From Deltaproteobacteria bacterium (lineage in GTDB: Bacteria > Myxococcota_A > Polyangia > Polyangiales > B10-G4): a DNA stretch of 34,943 nt. The number at the start of each line of letters is the position of its first letter. Position 1 is the first letter of the stretch. Below the pieces are notes generated by a model that worked only from the letters and a program-made list of their open reading frames with translations, ran no database searches and was not told the DNA's origin. Below, one piece after another: positions 8,671-16,289 of the stretch. The stretch is from NCBI GenBank assembly GCA_003647065.1, contig QMMC01000013.1:1-34943 (forward strand), in the 5' to 3' direction. The translations under genes and the position numbers were made by a program.

Positions 8671-8679
8671 GAGCGCCGC

Positions 8680-9300
8680 TCAGTGGACCTCGGTGATTTG
8701 GGCTTCTATCCGGAATGCCCCGCGAAGGCCGGTTGCGTCGTCACGAAGGATCAGGGTGCGGCGGTTGGTGTCGAGTTGAATCGAGGCGTCGCCATCGCTC
8801 CCCGTGGTCTCGGCGTCCTCGCCGAGGACGGCCGCCGGCGAATCGTAGGCGGCGCAGGGGAAGAAGCCGTTCGTTTCGGTTTCACCGAAGAGGACCGTGC
8901 CGTTGCACGTCACCGTCGACTTGCACCAGAAGCCCGCGGGCACCTGGGCCTCGGGCTTCACTTCGACGATCACGTAGCAGAGGCTTCCCGGGGTGACCGG
9001 GACGGTGCCCGCGACGCTCTGAACCGAGGCGACGATGGAACGCGTTCGGATGCTCGGCATGGGCGTCATGGGAATGACCAGGGGCGAGGGGGCCGGGCCT
9101 GGGGCGATGCCGCCGCCGAGGTTTGGGGTGCCGCCGCCGAAGTCGGGCTGGCCTCCTCCCATGTCGAAGGGCATTGGCTCCTCGCTCTGGGCCCCGTAGG
9201 CGTAGAAGGCGACGCCGCTCGCGATGCAACAACCAAAGATGGAAAGCAGCCCGCAGCCGGCGGCGATCCAGATCATCGGGGACATCTTTTTATCGGCCAT
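8680..9300 (-). CDS. Membrane-anchored protein of unknown function
   Basis: A 206-residue protein that I do not recognise. Residues 9-34 form one N-terminal membrane helix rich in Cys and Gly (AAGCGLLSIFGCC), preceded by a lysine-rich start, which suggests an anchored protein with its C-terminus outside. Residues 40-78 are a Gly/Pro-rich flexible linker. The C-terminal ~120 residues look like a compact beta domain with four cysteines (SLCYV, GFWCKS, VTCNG and FFPCAA), possibly disulfide-bonded. It is the first gene of the minus-strand run and diverges from the ychJ-like gene across 47 bp containing GTATAC, a possible shared -10 element. Confidence 0.75.
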   Translation of the reverse strand: MADKKMSPMIWIAAGCGLLSIFGCCIASGVAFYAYGAQSEEPMPFDMGGGQPDFGGGTPNLGGGIAPGPAPSPLVIPMTPMPSIRTRSIVASVQSVAGTVPVTPGSLCYVIVEVKPEAQVPAGFWCKSTVTCNGTVLFGETETNGFFPCAAYDSPAAVLGEDAETTGSDGDASIQLDTNRRTLILRDDATGLRGAFRIEAQITEVH

Positions 9301-9347
9301 GGCCCGAGCGTATACAAGCGGACTCCTCTCATGGAAGGGTCACGACG
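9301..9347. promoter_or_regulatory. Divergent promoter region between the 206-aa protein and ychJ-like gene
   Basis: This 47-bp gap contains the palindrome GTATAC at 9310-9315. On the plus strand TATACA (9311-9316) resembles a -10 hexamer and would start a transcript near 9323, leaving a leader that holds the ribosome site AAGGG before 9348. On the minus strand TATACG (9314-9309) lies 8 nt before the ATG at 9300, consistent with a near-leaderless start. No good -35 box is visible for either. Confidence 0.4.
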
Positions 9348-9839
9348 ATGAGCGACGACGATTGCCCCTGCGGCCGCGGCGCGGCCTACGCCGATTGCTG
9401 TGAGCCCTACCACCGGGGCGCCGAGCCGGAAGACGCCGAGACCCTGATGCGGGCCCGTTTCTGCGCCTTCTCGAAGGGAGAGGTCGGCTTCCTGGTGCGC
9501 ACCCTGCACAAGGACCACGACGATGCGGCCCGGCCCGCCGACGAGGTCGAGGCCCACCTGCGCGAGGGGCTCGCGGCCCTCAACTACCAAGAGCTGTCCA
9601 TTCTCGATACGCGCCCCGTCGATGACGAGGGGGTCGCTCAGGTCCTCTTCCTCGCGAAGGTATGGTGTCACGGCAAGGACCTGTCCTTCGTCGAGTTGTC
9701 GAGCTTCGTCCACGACGGCACCGGGTGGAGGTACCTGCTCGGGGCGCCGCTCCTCGTTTCGCGTCTGTCGGGGGACGCCGGCCGACTGCGCATCACTTCC
9801 TTCCCCGACGCGGCTCAGGGGCAGAAGGGTCAAAGCTGA
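9348..9839 (+). CDS. YchJ-like SEC-C motif protein
   Basis: A 163-residue YchJ/UPF0225-type cytoplasmic protein. It opens with a SEC-C-like zinc motif, DDCPCGRG...ADCC (Cys6, Cys8, Cys17, Cys18), followed by YHRG and LMRARFCAF, which are typical of the family. The rest is an NTF2-like fold with the WCHGKDLSFVELSSFVHDGTGWRYL segment. The start at 9348 is the first ATG after AAGGG and immediately precedes the zinc motif; the frame continues upstream only as arginine-rich translation of the divergent gene. Its stop overlaps the next start as TGATG, so it is translationally coupled to greB. The biochemical role of YchJ proteins is not established. Confidence 0.9.
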   Translation: MSDDDCPCGRGAAYADCCEPYHRGAEPEDAETLMRARFCAFSKGEVGFLVRTLHKDHDDAARPADEVEAHLREGLAALNYQELSILDTRPVDDEGVAQVLFLAKVWCHGKDLSFVELSSFVHDGTGWRYLLGAPLLVSRLSGDAGRLRITSFPDAAQGQKGQS

Positions 9840-10357
9840 TGCGCGGCGGCTCTCGGCGCCGCACTCGTCCCGACGAGTCCGCCAAGCCCAGCCACATCAC
9901 GGCCGAGGGGTATCGCCGCCTCGAAGAAGAGGCCCACCGGCTCTGGAACGTCGAGCGGCCGAAGATCGCCAAGGCCGTCCAGGTCGCCGCGGCCGAAGGG
10001 GACCGGTCCGAGAACGCCGAGTATCTCTACTCGAAGCGCAAGCTGGGGGAGATCGACCGGCGCTTGCGTTTCCTCGGCAAGCGCCTCGACGTGCTCACCA
10101 TCGTCTCGGAGCCGCCGCCGGCCGATGGACGGGTGTACTTCGGGAGCTGGGTCACCCTCGAAGACGAAGAGGGCGACGTCACGACTTATCGGTTGGTCGG
10201 TCCCGACGAGACCGATGCCGGGGCGGGGCTGATCAGCATCGACTCCCCCGTCGCCAAGGCCCTCCTCAAGCGCCAGGAGGGGGATGAGGTCGAGGTCCGG
10301 CGCCCCCGGGGGACGACCCTCTACAAACTCGTCCGGGTCGCGAATACGCCACCCTAG
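9839..10357 (+). CDS. greB: Transcript cleavage factor GreB
   Basis: A 172-residue Gre factor that would bind the RNA polymerase secondary channel and stimulate cleavage of backtracked RNA. Residues 15-85 form the N-terminal coiled coil, with the tip sequence EGDRSENAEY carrying the two acidic residues (Asp55, Glu58) that place the catalytic magnesium. GDRSENAEY followed by SKRKLGEIDRRLRFLGKRLD fits GreB better than GreA. Residues 95-172 form the FKBP-like C-terminal domain (VYFGSWVTLEDEEG, then SIDSPVAKALL). The N-terminal ~15 residues are a basic extension. The ATG lies in the TGATG overlap with the ychJ-like stop. Confidence 0.95.
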   Translation: MRGGSRRRTRPDESAKPSHITAEGYRRLEEEAHRLWNVERPKIAKAVQVAAAEGDRSENAEYLYSKRKLGEIDRRLRFLGKRLDVLTIVSEPPPADGRVYFGSWVTLEDEEGDVTTYRLVGPDETDAGAGLISIDSPVAKALLKRQEGDEVEVRRPRGTTLYKLVRVANTPP

Positions 10358-10366
10358 ACCCGGCAA

Positions 10367-10396
10367 TTGGCCCGCCTCGGGGGAACATCGGGCCAA
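10367..10396 (+). terminator. Hairpin downstream of greB
   Basis: A perfect 8-bp inverted repeat (TTGGCCCG and CGGGCCAA) with a 14-base loop starts ten bases after the greB stop. There is no T-tract, so it may be a structured 3' end or an mRNA leader element rather than a classical intrinsic terminator. The rest of the gap to 10487 shows no convincing promoter. Confidence 0.4.
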
Positions 10397-10487
10397 CCCG
10401 GGCGTTTCCAGGCCGGCCGCGTCGGCTCTGAAGTTGCACCGAGGGGCGTTTGTACGCACGGTTCACGACGGCGGGACCGCCACCAAG

Positions 10488-11627
10488 ATGGGATTCGAAG
10501 CGAAGCCGTGGTTGCTCTGGTGGGCGGTCGCCGCGTCCGCGGCGGTGCACGTGAGCGCCGCCGCTGGGTTCGGAGCCTTCGCCCACGCGTTGCCCCGGGG
10601 CGACGCCGATACGCTCAGCGAGGTCGAGATCGTGGTCCTCGACAGCGCTCCCCTAGAAGAGCCGGAAGACCCCGCTCAGGCCGAACCCCGAGAAGCCCCG
10701 CGTATCGAGCCGCTTCCTGCCGAACCGCCCCCGGCCGGCGACGAGGTCGAAGACCGGCAGCGCCTGGCGTCCCTGGCCCCTTCCTACGTGACGCCTCGGG
10801 CCGTCGAGTTGCCGGAGGTCGCGGAGCCGTCTGATGAACCGGAGGAAGACCCGGCCCCGACGGACCAGGAGTCCTCGGCCCCCGCGGTTCTGCTCGCCCT
10901 CGACCCGGCGTCGGTTGCCGCGGCGGCGGTCTTTGCCGCCGCGCCCCCGTCCGACCACGCTCCCCGAGGGCCGTCCGGCCCGACCGACCAGGAAACGGAG
11001 GAAGCCCTCGAGAGAGCCCTGTCCGGATCCCTCGCCGCCGCCGCCAACGCGCGCCCCCATGTGAGCCGCCGCGGCCCCCCACGTCTCCGCCAGCGTCGCG
11101 ACGGAAGCTACGATTTCACCGGCCACGCGTTCAGCGCACGCATCGCCCCCGATGGCACCGTCAGCTTTGACGACCGCCCCGGCGTCGATCTCGACTCACC
11201 CAGCTTCTCTCGGCCCAACGGCCTCGTGCCCAGCGGGTCCTTCGACATCGCCGACGCCGTCTCGCGCGCGCGCGGCCACGACCCCTATCGCCACGAGCGC
11301 ACGTGGTTCATGCGCGAAACCGAAGAACTACGAGACCGCCTCGCCGACGCCGCCGACGCTACCAATCAGCGCCGCGGCATGGCGCGCATGAATGGCGACC
11401 TCCGGCGCCTGTGGGCGGGCCGCGGCACGGCCCAACGCCGCCGCCAACGCATCTTCGCCATGTGGGACGACTGCACCGAAGACGAAATCGGCCGCCATGC
11501 CCGCGCCGCCATCCTCAACTTCGTTCGCCGCAGCCTCGCCGCCGGCACCGCCGACGCCTACCCCGCCTCCGAGCTCGGCGAGCTGAACCGCCAGCGCATG
11601 AGCCGCGAACCCTTCACTCCCTACTGA
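10488..11627 (+). CDS. TonB-like anchored protein of unknown function
   Basis: A 379-residue protein. The start at 10488 is chosen because it places the single membrane helix at residues 10-33 (KPWLLWWAVAASAAVH); the upstream open frame runs through greB. Residues 40-205 are acidic and Pro/Ala-rich, the layout of a TonB- or TolA-like periplasm-spanning arm. The C-terminal ~150 residues are a folded, Arg-rich domain that I do not recognise: GSYDFTGHAFSARIAPDGTVSFDDRPG, followed by helices with FMRETEELRDRLAD and RRRQRIFAMWDDC. No TonB C-terminal domain is seen, so an energy-transducing role is not supported. It converges on the DNA polymerase gene 62 bp away. Confidence 0.75.
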   Translation: MGFEAKPWLLWWAVAASAAVHVSAAAGFGAFAHALPRGDADTLSEVEIVVLDSAPLEEPEDPAQAEPREAPRIEPLPAEPPPAGDEVEDRQRLASLAPSYVTPRAVELPEVAEPSDEPEEDPAPTDQESSAPAVLLALDPASVAAAAVFAAAPPSDHAPRGPSGPTDQETEEALERALSGSLAAAANARPHVSRRGPPRLRQRRDGSYDFTGHAFSARIAPDGTVSFDDRPGVDLDSPSFSRPNGLVPSGSFDIADAVSRARGHDPYRHERTWFMRETEELRDRLADAADATNQRRGMARMNGDLRRLWAGRGTAQRRRQRIFAMWDDCTEDEIGRHARAAILNFVRRSLAAGTADAYPASELGELNRQRMSREPFTPY

Positions 11628-11643
11628 GCCCTGGGGACGCCAG

Positions 11644-11662
11644 GTTTACTTGTTTACTTGTT
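11644..11662. repeat. Tandem GTTTACTT octamer
   Basis: Two exact GTTTACTT units plus GTT lie in the 62-bp gap between two convergent genes. The AT-rich repeat stands out from its GC-rich surroundings. It is followed at 11669-11679 by a short GC hairpin (CCCC-GGC-GGGG). No T-tract follows, so termination is only a possibility. Confidence 0.6.
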
Positions 11663-11689
11663 GCGCTCCCCCGGCGGGGCGGGGCTTCA

Positions 11690-13987
11690 CTAAAACAAGC
11701 TCATCTGTTTGCCGGCGGCGTCCAGGAGGGACGTGCCGATGCAGGCGAGGAGGCCGTCCGCGGCGGGGACGAGCTGGCGGTCACGGTAGTGGTCGTAGTC
11801 GATTCGGGCGTTGGTCCGGGCCCCGATGGGCTCGGGGCCCTGGGCGGTGATGACGTAGCGCACGGCGCGGACGGGCCGTGGCAATTTGCGAGCTGCTTGC
11901 ACGTGGGGGGGCACGTTGCGTTCGTACTCGTCCACCCCTCGGCGCAGGCGCTTGCGGTAGACGAGCTCTTCGTCGAGGCGACCGGCGTAGAGGTCGTCGA
12001 GGACTTCTCGGGCCCAGCCCTTCCATTCGCGGTTCGCGAAGACCCGGGCGAAGAGCTCTCGTTGAAAGCGCCGGGCTAACGGTGACCAATCGGTACGCAC
12101 TGCCTCGAGGCCCTTGAAGACGATCGCTGCGGTGCCGTCGTCTCGTCGCACGGAGCCGGCGTAGCGCTTCTTGCTACCCCGATCCGAGCCCCGCATCGTC
12201 GGCATGAAGAACCGCAAGTAGTGAGTCTCGAATTCGATCTCGAGTTTACTCGGCAGCCGAAACTCTCGTTCGAGGCGCTCGCGGAGGTGCGCGTTCAGCC
12301 CCTTGGTGAGACGCTCTCCTATCTCGGCGCAGGCGGGTTCGTCGTGCCCCGCCCCGACCAGGACGAAGATCGAGTCCGTGTCGCCGTAGATCACCCGGAG
12401 CCCGTCGTCTTCGACCCAATCCCGGGCCTCGTTGATGATCTCGTGTCCCCTCCTGGTGATCGAGCTCGCGAGGCGGGGGTCGAAGAAGCGGCATCCGGGG
12501 GTCCCGAGCACGCCGTAGAACGAGTTCATCAAGATCTTGATCGCCGTCGACAGCTCGACGTTGTGGTCGGCCTTGGCCGCGTCGCGGGCGCGCCAGAGAG
12601 TCTCGATGAGCTCCGGGAGGATGTGCCGACTCCGGGCGAAGGTCGCATCCCGTAAGCCTGGGATCGGGTCGTCCCCAGGGAAGGCGAGGCCCATCGGGTC
12701 GACCACGAAGGTGCGGATGATGCTCGGATAGAGGCTCTTGAAGTCGAGGACGAGCACGTTGTCGTGCAGCCCCGGGACCGAATCCATCACGTAGCCGCCG
12801 GGGCTATGGACCACCTCGTCGCTCGCGCCGACGTCCGGGGCGACGTGGCCGTGGCGGTGCAGCCGGGGCAGGTAGAGGTGGTCGAAGGCCGCCACCGAGC
12901 CTCCCTGGCGGTCCATCAGGAGCCCGGTCAGGCGCTGCCGCTCCACCGCGAACTCGACGAGCCGCGCCTTTTCGACGATCTCGAGGGCGAGCCGCGCGTC
13001 TTCGAGGTTGTATCGGGCGAGGGCCGGTTTGTCCTCGGCGTACATGCGTTGGATCTCGGCGAGGCGGTCTTCGTCCCCGGAGACGAGCTTGCCGCGGCCG
13101 AGCAACTCCCCGGCGACGTGGTCGAGGCTCATCGACTCGAAGCGGAAGGTCGCGCTGCGCATGGTGGCGATGCCGTCGAGGGCGACGCGCCCCGCGATGC
13201 GCGCGATGGAGACCCCATTGCGAGAGGAGGGCAGCAGCACCTTCGCCGGGTCGCCGCCGCGGCCGAGGCGGAGGACGGTGCCCAGCTCCCGAGCACGCTC
13301 GCAGAGCTTGTTGATGTCGAAGTCGACGACGTTCCAACCGGTGAGGATGTCCGGGTCTCGGGCGTCGATCCACGCGATGAAGGAGGTGAGCAGAGCCTTT
13401 TCATTCGCCACGTAAGTGACGCCCTCGGCGGCGGGCCCCTCACCCACGACCATCACCGCCTCGTCGTCACCGTCGGTGAGCGCGATCGAATAGAGCGCCC
13501 CTTCTCGGCCATCGCTCTCGATGTCGAAACTCACGACCGAGAGGGTCGGGCTCACCTCGGCGCCGCGAATGTCCGTCGCCAGGACATCGATGAAGGTCGC
13601 CTTCCGGGTCACTTTCCCGCGTACCCGCATCCCGTCGGTAACGAAGCGCTCCATCAGGAAGCGCGCGTCGGGCTTCACGTCGGACTCGAGGGCCGCCTGT
13701 CCGACCCCCAGGAGGCGCTCCCGCTCCCGGACGAGGGCCCGGCGGCTGCGGAAATAGACGCCGTCGACGGGCTCTCCAGCCATGCTGGTCAGTTCCAGGG
13801 GCTTCCGGCGGCCGTCCTTCGTCGGGAAACGCCGCTCCACGAACATCACGTCCTCGTCGGCCGGCACCCGCACCCGGGCTGGCCCCTCGGGGGTGGCGAG
13901 CCAGAAGGTCAGGGCCACGCCAGAAGGGCCCTCGCGCCACTGCCGCGTAAGGACAAAACCCTCGATTACGTCTTCGCCGCTCTGCAA
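11690..13987 (-). CDS. polB: Family B DNA polymerase (DNA polymerase II type)
   Basis: A 765-residue replicative-type polymerase of family B, like the Escherichia coli repair polymerase Pol II. The 3'-5' exonuclease is intact: SFDIES (Asp155, Glu157), GWNVVDFD (Asp222, Asp224) and YNLEDARL (Tyr326, Asp330). The polymerase palm is also intact: motif A DFKSLYPSI (Asp415), motif B KILMNSFYG (Lys484), motif C YGDTDS (Asp536, Asp538) and KKRYAG. The C-terminus is QMSLF, a beta-clamp-binding pentamer, as in Pol II. The start is TTG at 13987, supported by AGGAGG four bases upstream. It is divergent from the OmpA gene by 36 bp, with a possible -10 TAGGCT at 14012-14007. Bacterial PolB acts in repair and translesion restart, so an SOS link is plausible, but no LexA-like box was seen. 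Confidence 0.95.
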   Translation of the reverse strand: MQSGEDVIEGFVLTRQWREGPSGVALTFWLATPEGPARVRVPADEDVMFVERRFPTKDGRRKPLELTSMAGEPVDGVYFRSRRALVRERERLLGVGQAALESDVKPDARFLMERFVTDGMRVRGKVTRKATFIDVLATDIRGAEVSPTLSVVSFDIESDGREGALYSIALTDGDDEAVMVVGEGPAAEGVTYVANEKALLTSFIAWIDARDPDILTGWNVVDFDINKLCERARELGTVLRLGRGGDPAKVLLPSSRNGVSIARIAGRVALDGIATMRSATFRFESMSLDHVAGELLGRGKLVSGDEDRLAEIQRMYAEDKPALARYNLEDARLALEIVEKARLVEFAVERQRLTGLLMDRQGGSVAAFDHLYLPRLHRHGHVAPDVGASDEVVHSPGGYVMDSVPGLHDNVLVLDFKSLYPSIIRTFVVDPMGLAFPGDDPIPGLRDATFARSRHILPELIETLWRARDAAKADHNVELSTAIKILMNSFYGVLGTPGCRFFDPRLASSITRRGHEIINEARDWVEDDGLRVIYGDTDSIFVLVGAGHDEPACAEIGERLTKGLNAHLRERLEREFRLPSKLEIEFETHYLRFFMPTMRGSDRGSKKRYAGSVRRDDGTAAIVFKGLEAVRTDWSPLARRFQRELFARVFANREWKGWAREVLDDLYAGRLDEELVYRKRLRRGVDEYERNVPPHVQAARKLPRPVRAVRYVITAQGPEPIGARTNARIDYDHYRDRQLVPAADGLLACIGTSLLDAAGKQMSLF

Positions 13988-14006
13988 CTGGCCTCCTGCG
14001 CCGGAA

Positions 14007-14016
14007 AGCCTACAAT
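14007..14016. promoter_or_regulatory. Overlapping divergent -10 elements (polB / OmpA gene)
   Basis: On the plus strand TACAAT (14011-14016) sits 7 nt before the ATG at 14024. On the minus strand TAGGCT (14012-14007) would start a transcript about 13 nt before the polB TTG, leaving its AGGAGG site in the leader. The two hexamers share two bases, so the two genes would compete for, or share, RNA polymerase. No strong -35 box is visible (plus-strand candidate CTGGCC). Confidence 0.45.
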
Positions 14017-14023
14017 GCGCCCG

Positions 14024-16228
14024 ATGCTTCGCGTGGGGGCCATCGTCATTGTGACCACCGTCCTGTCAGTACCCCTCGGGGTGCTTGCTCAGGATGACTT
14101 CGCCGACGAGTTCGGCGACGACTTCGGTGGTGCGAGCTCGGGCTCCGAAAACGCCGGAAGTGCGGGCAATACGGACCCTCGTGACGCGGGCGGCACCAGC
14201 GAGGATGACTGGGAGGCCGGCTGGGAGGACGACCAGGAGGCGGAGGCCCTCGAAGAAGACCTCGCCTCGGCCCAATCCGAGGCCCAGTCCGAGCTCACGA
14301 GCGAAGAAGAAGAGGGCAACCTCGTCCGGTCGAATGCCGGCGACGATGGCGTCGTGCCGGCCGATGACGATCCCTGGGACCGAGCGATCCGCGCCCAATC
14401 GATGCTGCTCGGGTCGACCGGCGGCTTCCGTGTCGAGGGTGCCGAAGGCGGCCCCGTCGGTAGCTTCCGCTACCACTTCGGTCTCGATTTCTTTGCCAAG
14501 GGTGACTACGTCGCCGGCGGGGACTCCCACAGCCGCATCGGTGGGGTGCTGAGCGTCGCCGGCCGCATCCATCGCCTGCTCGAGCTCTGGGGTTCGATTC
14601 GCAGCTACGCCACTTCGAACACAACGGGCCGGCCGAATCTCTACCTCGTCATGGGCGACGTCCGCGCCGGCGCGAAGGTATTTCACAGCGTGCTGCCCTG
14701 GCTCGCCATCGGCGGAGAGCTCGAGGCGTGGCTGCCGACTTCCGCTGATCTCGGCGTCGAGGGGGGCGCCCTCGGGGTCTCCATCGACGCCCTCGCGACG
14801 GCCGACCTCCGGGAACTCGATGACCCCCTTCCGATCATCGGTCGCGCCGCCTTCGGCTACCGCTTCGACAACTCGGAGACGTTTCTCCATGGCTTCGAAG
14901 CGGCTCGCTACGCAGCGCTTCCAGACCCGGCAGTCCCTGCTCGGGATGAAAGCCGCCACCTCGCCACCGCCTTCGAGCGCACGGCCCTCAGCGCCAATCG
15001 CACGGACTTCTTCGACATTCGCCTCGGCGTCGAGGTGCCCCTCCGAGTGGGCGAGGACTTCTTCATCCAGCCCCTGCTCGAGTGGACATGGGCCGTTCCG
15101 GTGAATCGCCAGGGCTATTCGTGCCTCGAGGTGCCCTCGGATCCCACGGAAGAAGGCTGCCTCGATGTCGAGGGCGTCGGGTCCATGCCGATGGATCTCA
15201 CCATCGGCGTCCGGGTCCTGCCGCCGGTGTCGGGCTTCTCGGCCTACCTCGGCGTCGACATCGGCCTCACCGGGACCTCCCTCGAGTCCTCGGTCCGGGA
15301 GCTCGCGATGAACGAGCCCTACAACGTCTTCTTCGGCGTTCAGTACAACTTCGACACCCGCCCGGACCCCGAGGCCGAGATCATCGTTCGCGAGGTGCCG
15401 GTCGAAGTGGAAGTGCAGGAGCCCGGCCCCCCGCGAGGTCGAATCTTCGGCCGCGTGGTCGACGGCGACGGCGGGACCGTGGGCCGGGCGACCGTCTATT
15501 TCCCCGCGTCTCCGTGGAGCGCCATCGTCGCCGAGGAGGGTCGCTTCGTCACCTACGGCTTCGAGCCGGGCACCGTAGTCGAGATGCAGGTCGTCGCGGA
15601 CGAGCACGACCCCGGCATGTGCAGCGGGATCATTCCCGGCGGTGAGCCGACGGCCGCAGACGATGCTCCTGCCGCCGCCGACGACGACGCGGAGCGTGAG
15701 GGAGGGGCGGGCCTCACCCCGGCCGTGCAAGCCCCCGTGGCGCCGGGCGCCAACCAAGACGGCGAAGACGGCGAAGACGGCGCCGATCAGGATGCCGCGG
15801 ACGGTGACGCATCGGCCTACGACATCGAAGTCGAGTGTGTCGTCTACCGGCACAGCCTCGTCGAGATCGAAGAGACCGAGGTTCGCATCCTCGAGCAGAT
15901 CCTCTTTGCCTTCGACTCCGACGAGATTCTCGAAGAGAGCTTCGGCCTGATGGGTCAGATCGCCGCCTCCGTCCGCGACAACCCCCAGCTCACCCGCATC
16001 GAAATCCAGGGGCACACGGACAACCAGGGCTTGGCCGACCACAACTCGGACCTCTCCCAGCGCCGGGCCGACTCGGTGAAGGCATGGCTCGTCGAAAATG
16101 GCGTCGGCGAGGAGCGCCTCACCGCCATGGGCTACGGCTCCACCGAACCCATCGCATCGAACGACACCGACGAAAACCGCTCCCGCAACCGGCGGGTGCA
16201 GTTCGTGATTCGCGAGCGCTCCGACTGA
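14024..16228 (+). CDS. OmpA-family outer-membrane protein with acidic N-terminus
   Basis: A 734-residue envelope protein that would link the outer membrane to peptidoglycan. The signal peptide is residues 1-22. An unusually acidic Asp/Glu/Ser segment follows to about residue 120. The middle ~350 residues are beta-rich with alternating aromatic strands (GSFRYHFGLDFF, then YNVFFGVQYNF), consistent with a barrel. A carboxypeptidase-regulatory-like module follows (GRIFGRVVDGDGGTVGRATVYFP), then an acidic Ala/Asp linker. The OmpA domain spans about 617-734, with IEIQGHTDNQG, LSQRRADSVKAWL and NRSRNRRVQF. ATG at 14015 is an alternative start with GGAAAG upstream, but it lies inside the TACAAT hexamer, so 14024 is preferred. 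Confidence 0.88.
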   Translation: MLRVGAIVIVTTVLSVPLGVLAQDDFADEFGDDFGGASSGSENAGSAGNTDPRDAGGTSEDDWEAGWEDDQEAEALEEDLASAQSEAQSELTSEEEEGNLVRSNAGDDGVVPADDDPWDRAIRAQSMLLGSTGGFRVEGAEGGPVGSFRYHFGLDFFAKGDYVAGGDSHSRIGGVLSVAGRIHRLLELWGSIRSYATSNTTGRPNLYLVMGDVRAGAKVFHSVLPWLAIGGELEAWLPTSADLGVEGGALGVSIDALATADLRELDDPLPIIGRAAFGYRFDNSETFLHGFEAARYAALPDPAVPARDESRHLATAFERTALSANRTDFFDIRLGVEVPLRVGEDFFIQPLLEWTWAVPVNRQGYSCLEVPSDPTEEGCLDVEGVGSMPMDLTIGVRVLPPVSGFSAYLGVDIGLTGTSLESSVRELAMNEPYNVFFGVQYNFDTRPDPEAEIIVREVPVEVEVQEPGPPRGRIFGRVVDGDGGTVGRATVYFPASPWSAIVAEEGRFVTYGFEPGTVVEMQVVADEHDPGMCSGIIPGGEPTAADDAPAAADDDAEREGGAGLTPAVQAPVAPGANQDGEDGEDGADQDAADGDASAYDIEVECVVYRHSLVEIEETEVRILEQILFAFDSDEILEESFGLMGQIAASVRDNPQLTRIEIQGHTDNQGLADHNSDLSQRRADSVKAWLVENGVGEERLTAMGYGSTEPIASNDTDENRSRNRRVQFVIRERSD

Positions 16229-16242
16229 GCGCTCCCATGGGC

Positions 16243-16267
16243 GTTCCGAAAGGAACCCCCCGAGGGG
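16243..16267 (+). terminator. Hairpins after the OmpA gene
   Basis: GTTCC-GAAA-GGAAC at 16243-16256 forms a five-pair stem capped by a GNRA tetraloop, followed directly by a second inverted repeat CCCC-CGA-GGGG. There is no T-tract. A role in ending or stabilising the OmpA transcript is inferred. Confidence 0.35.
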
Positions 16268-16276
16268 GAAGCCTGG

Positions 16277-16282
16277 TAGCTT
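16277..16282 (+). promoter_or_regulatory. Putative -10 TAGCTT, leaderless start
   Basis: TAGCTT lies exactly 7 nt before the ATG at 16290, and no Shine-Dalgarno sequence is present, so transcription would begin at or beside the start codon. No -35 box was recognised. Confidence 0.45.
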
Positions 16283-16289
16283 CCCGCCC

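Noticed and set aside
11669-11679. CCCC-GGC-GGGG as a classical terminator
   Set aside because: The stem is only four pairs with a three-base loop and there is no T-tract on either strand.
12764-14023. Upstream extension of the OmpA reading frame through the polB gene
   Set aside because: This stretch is antisense to the polymerase, and the signal peptide begins at 14024.
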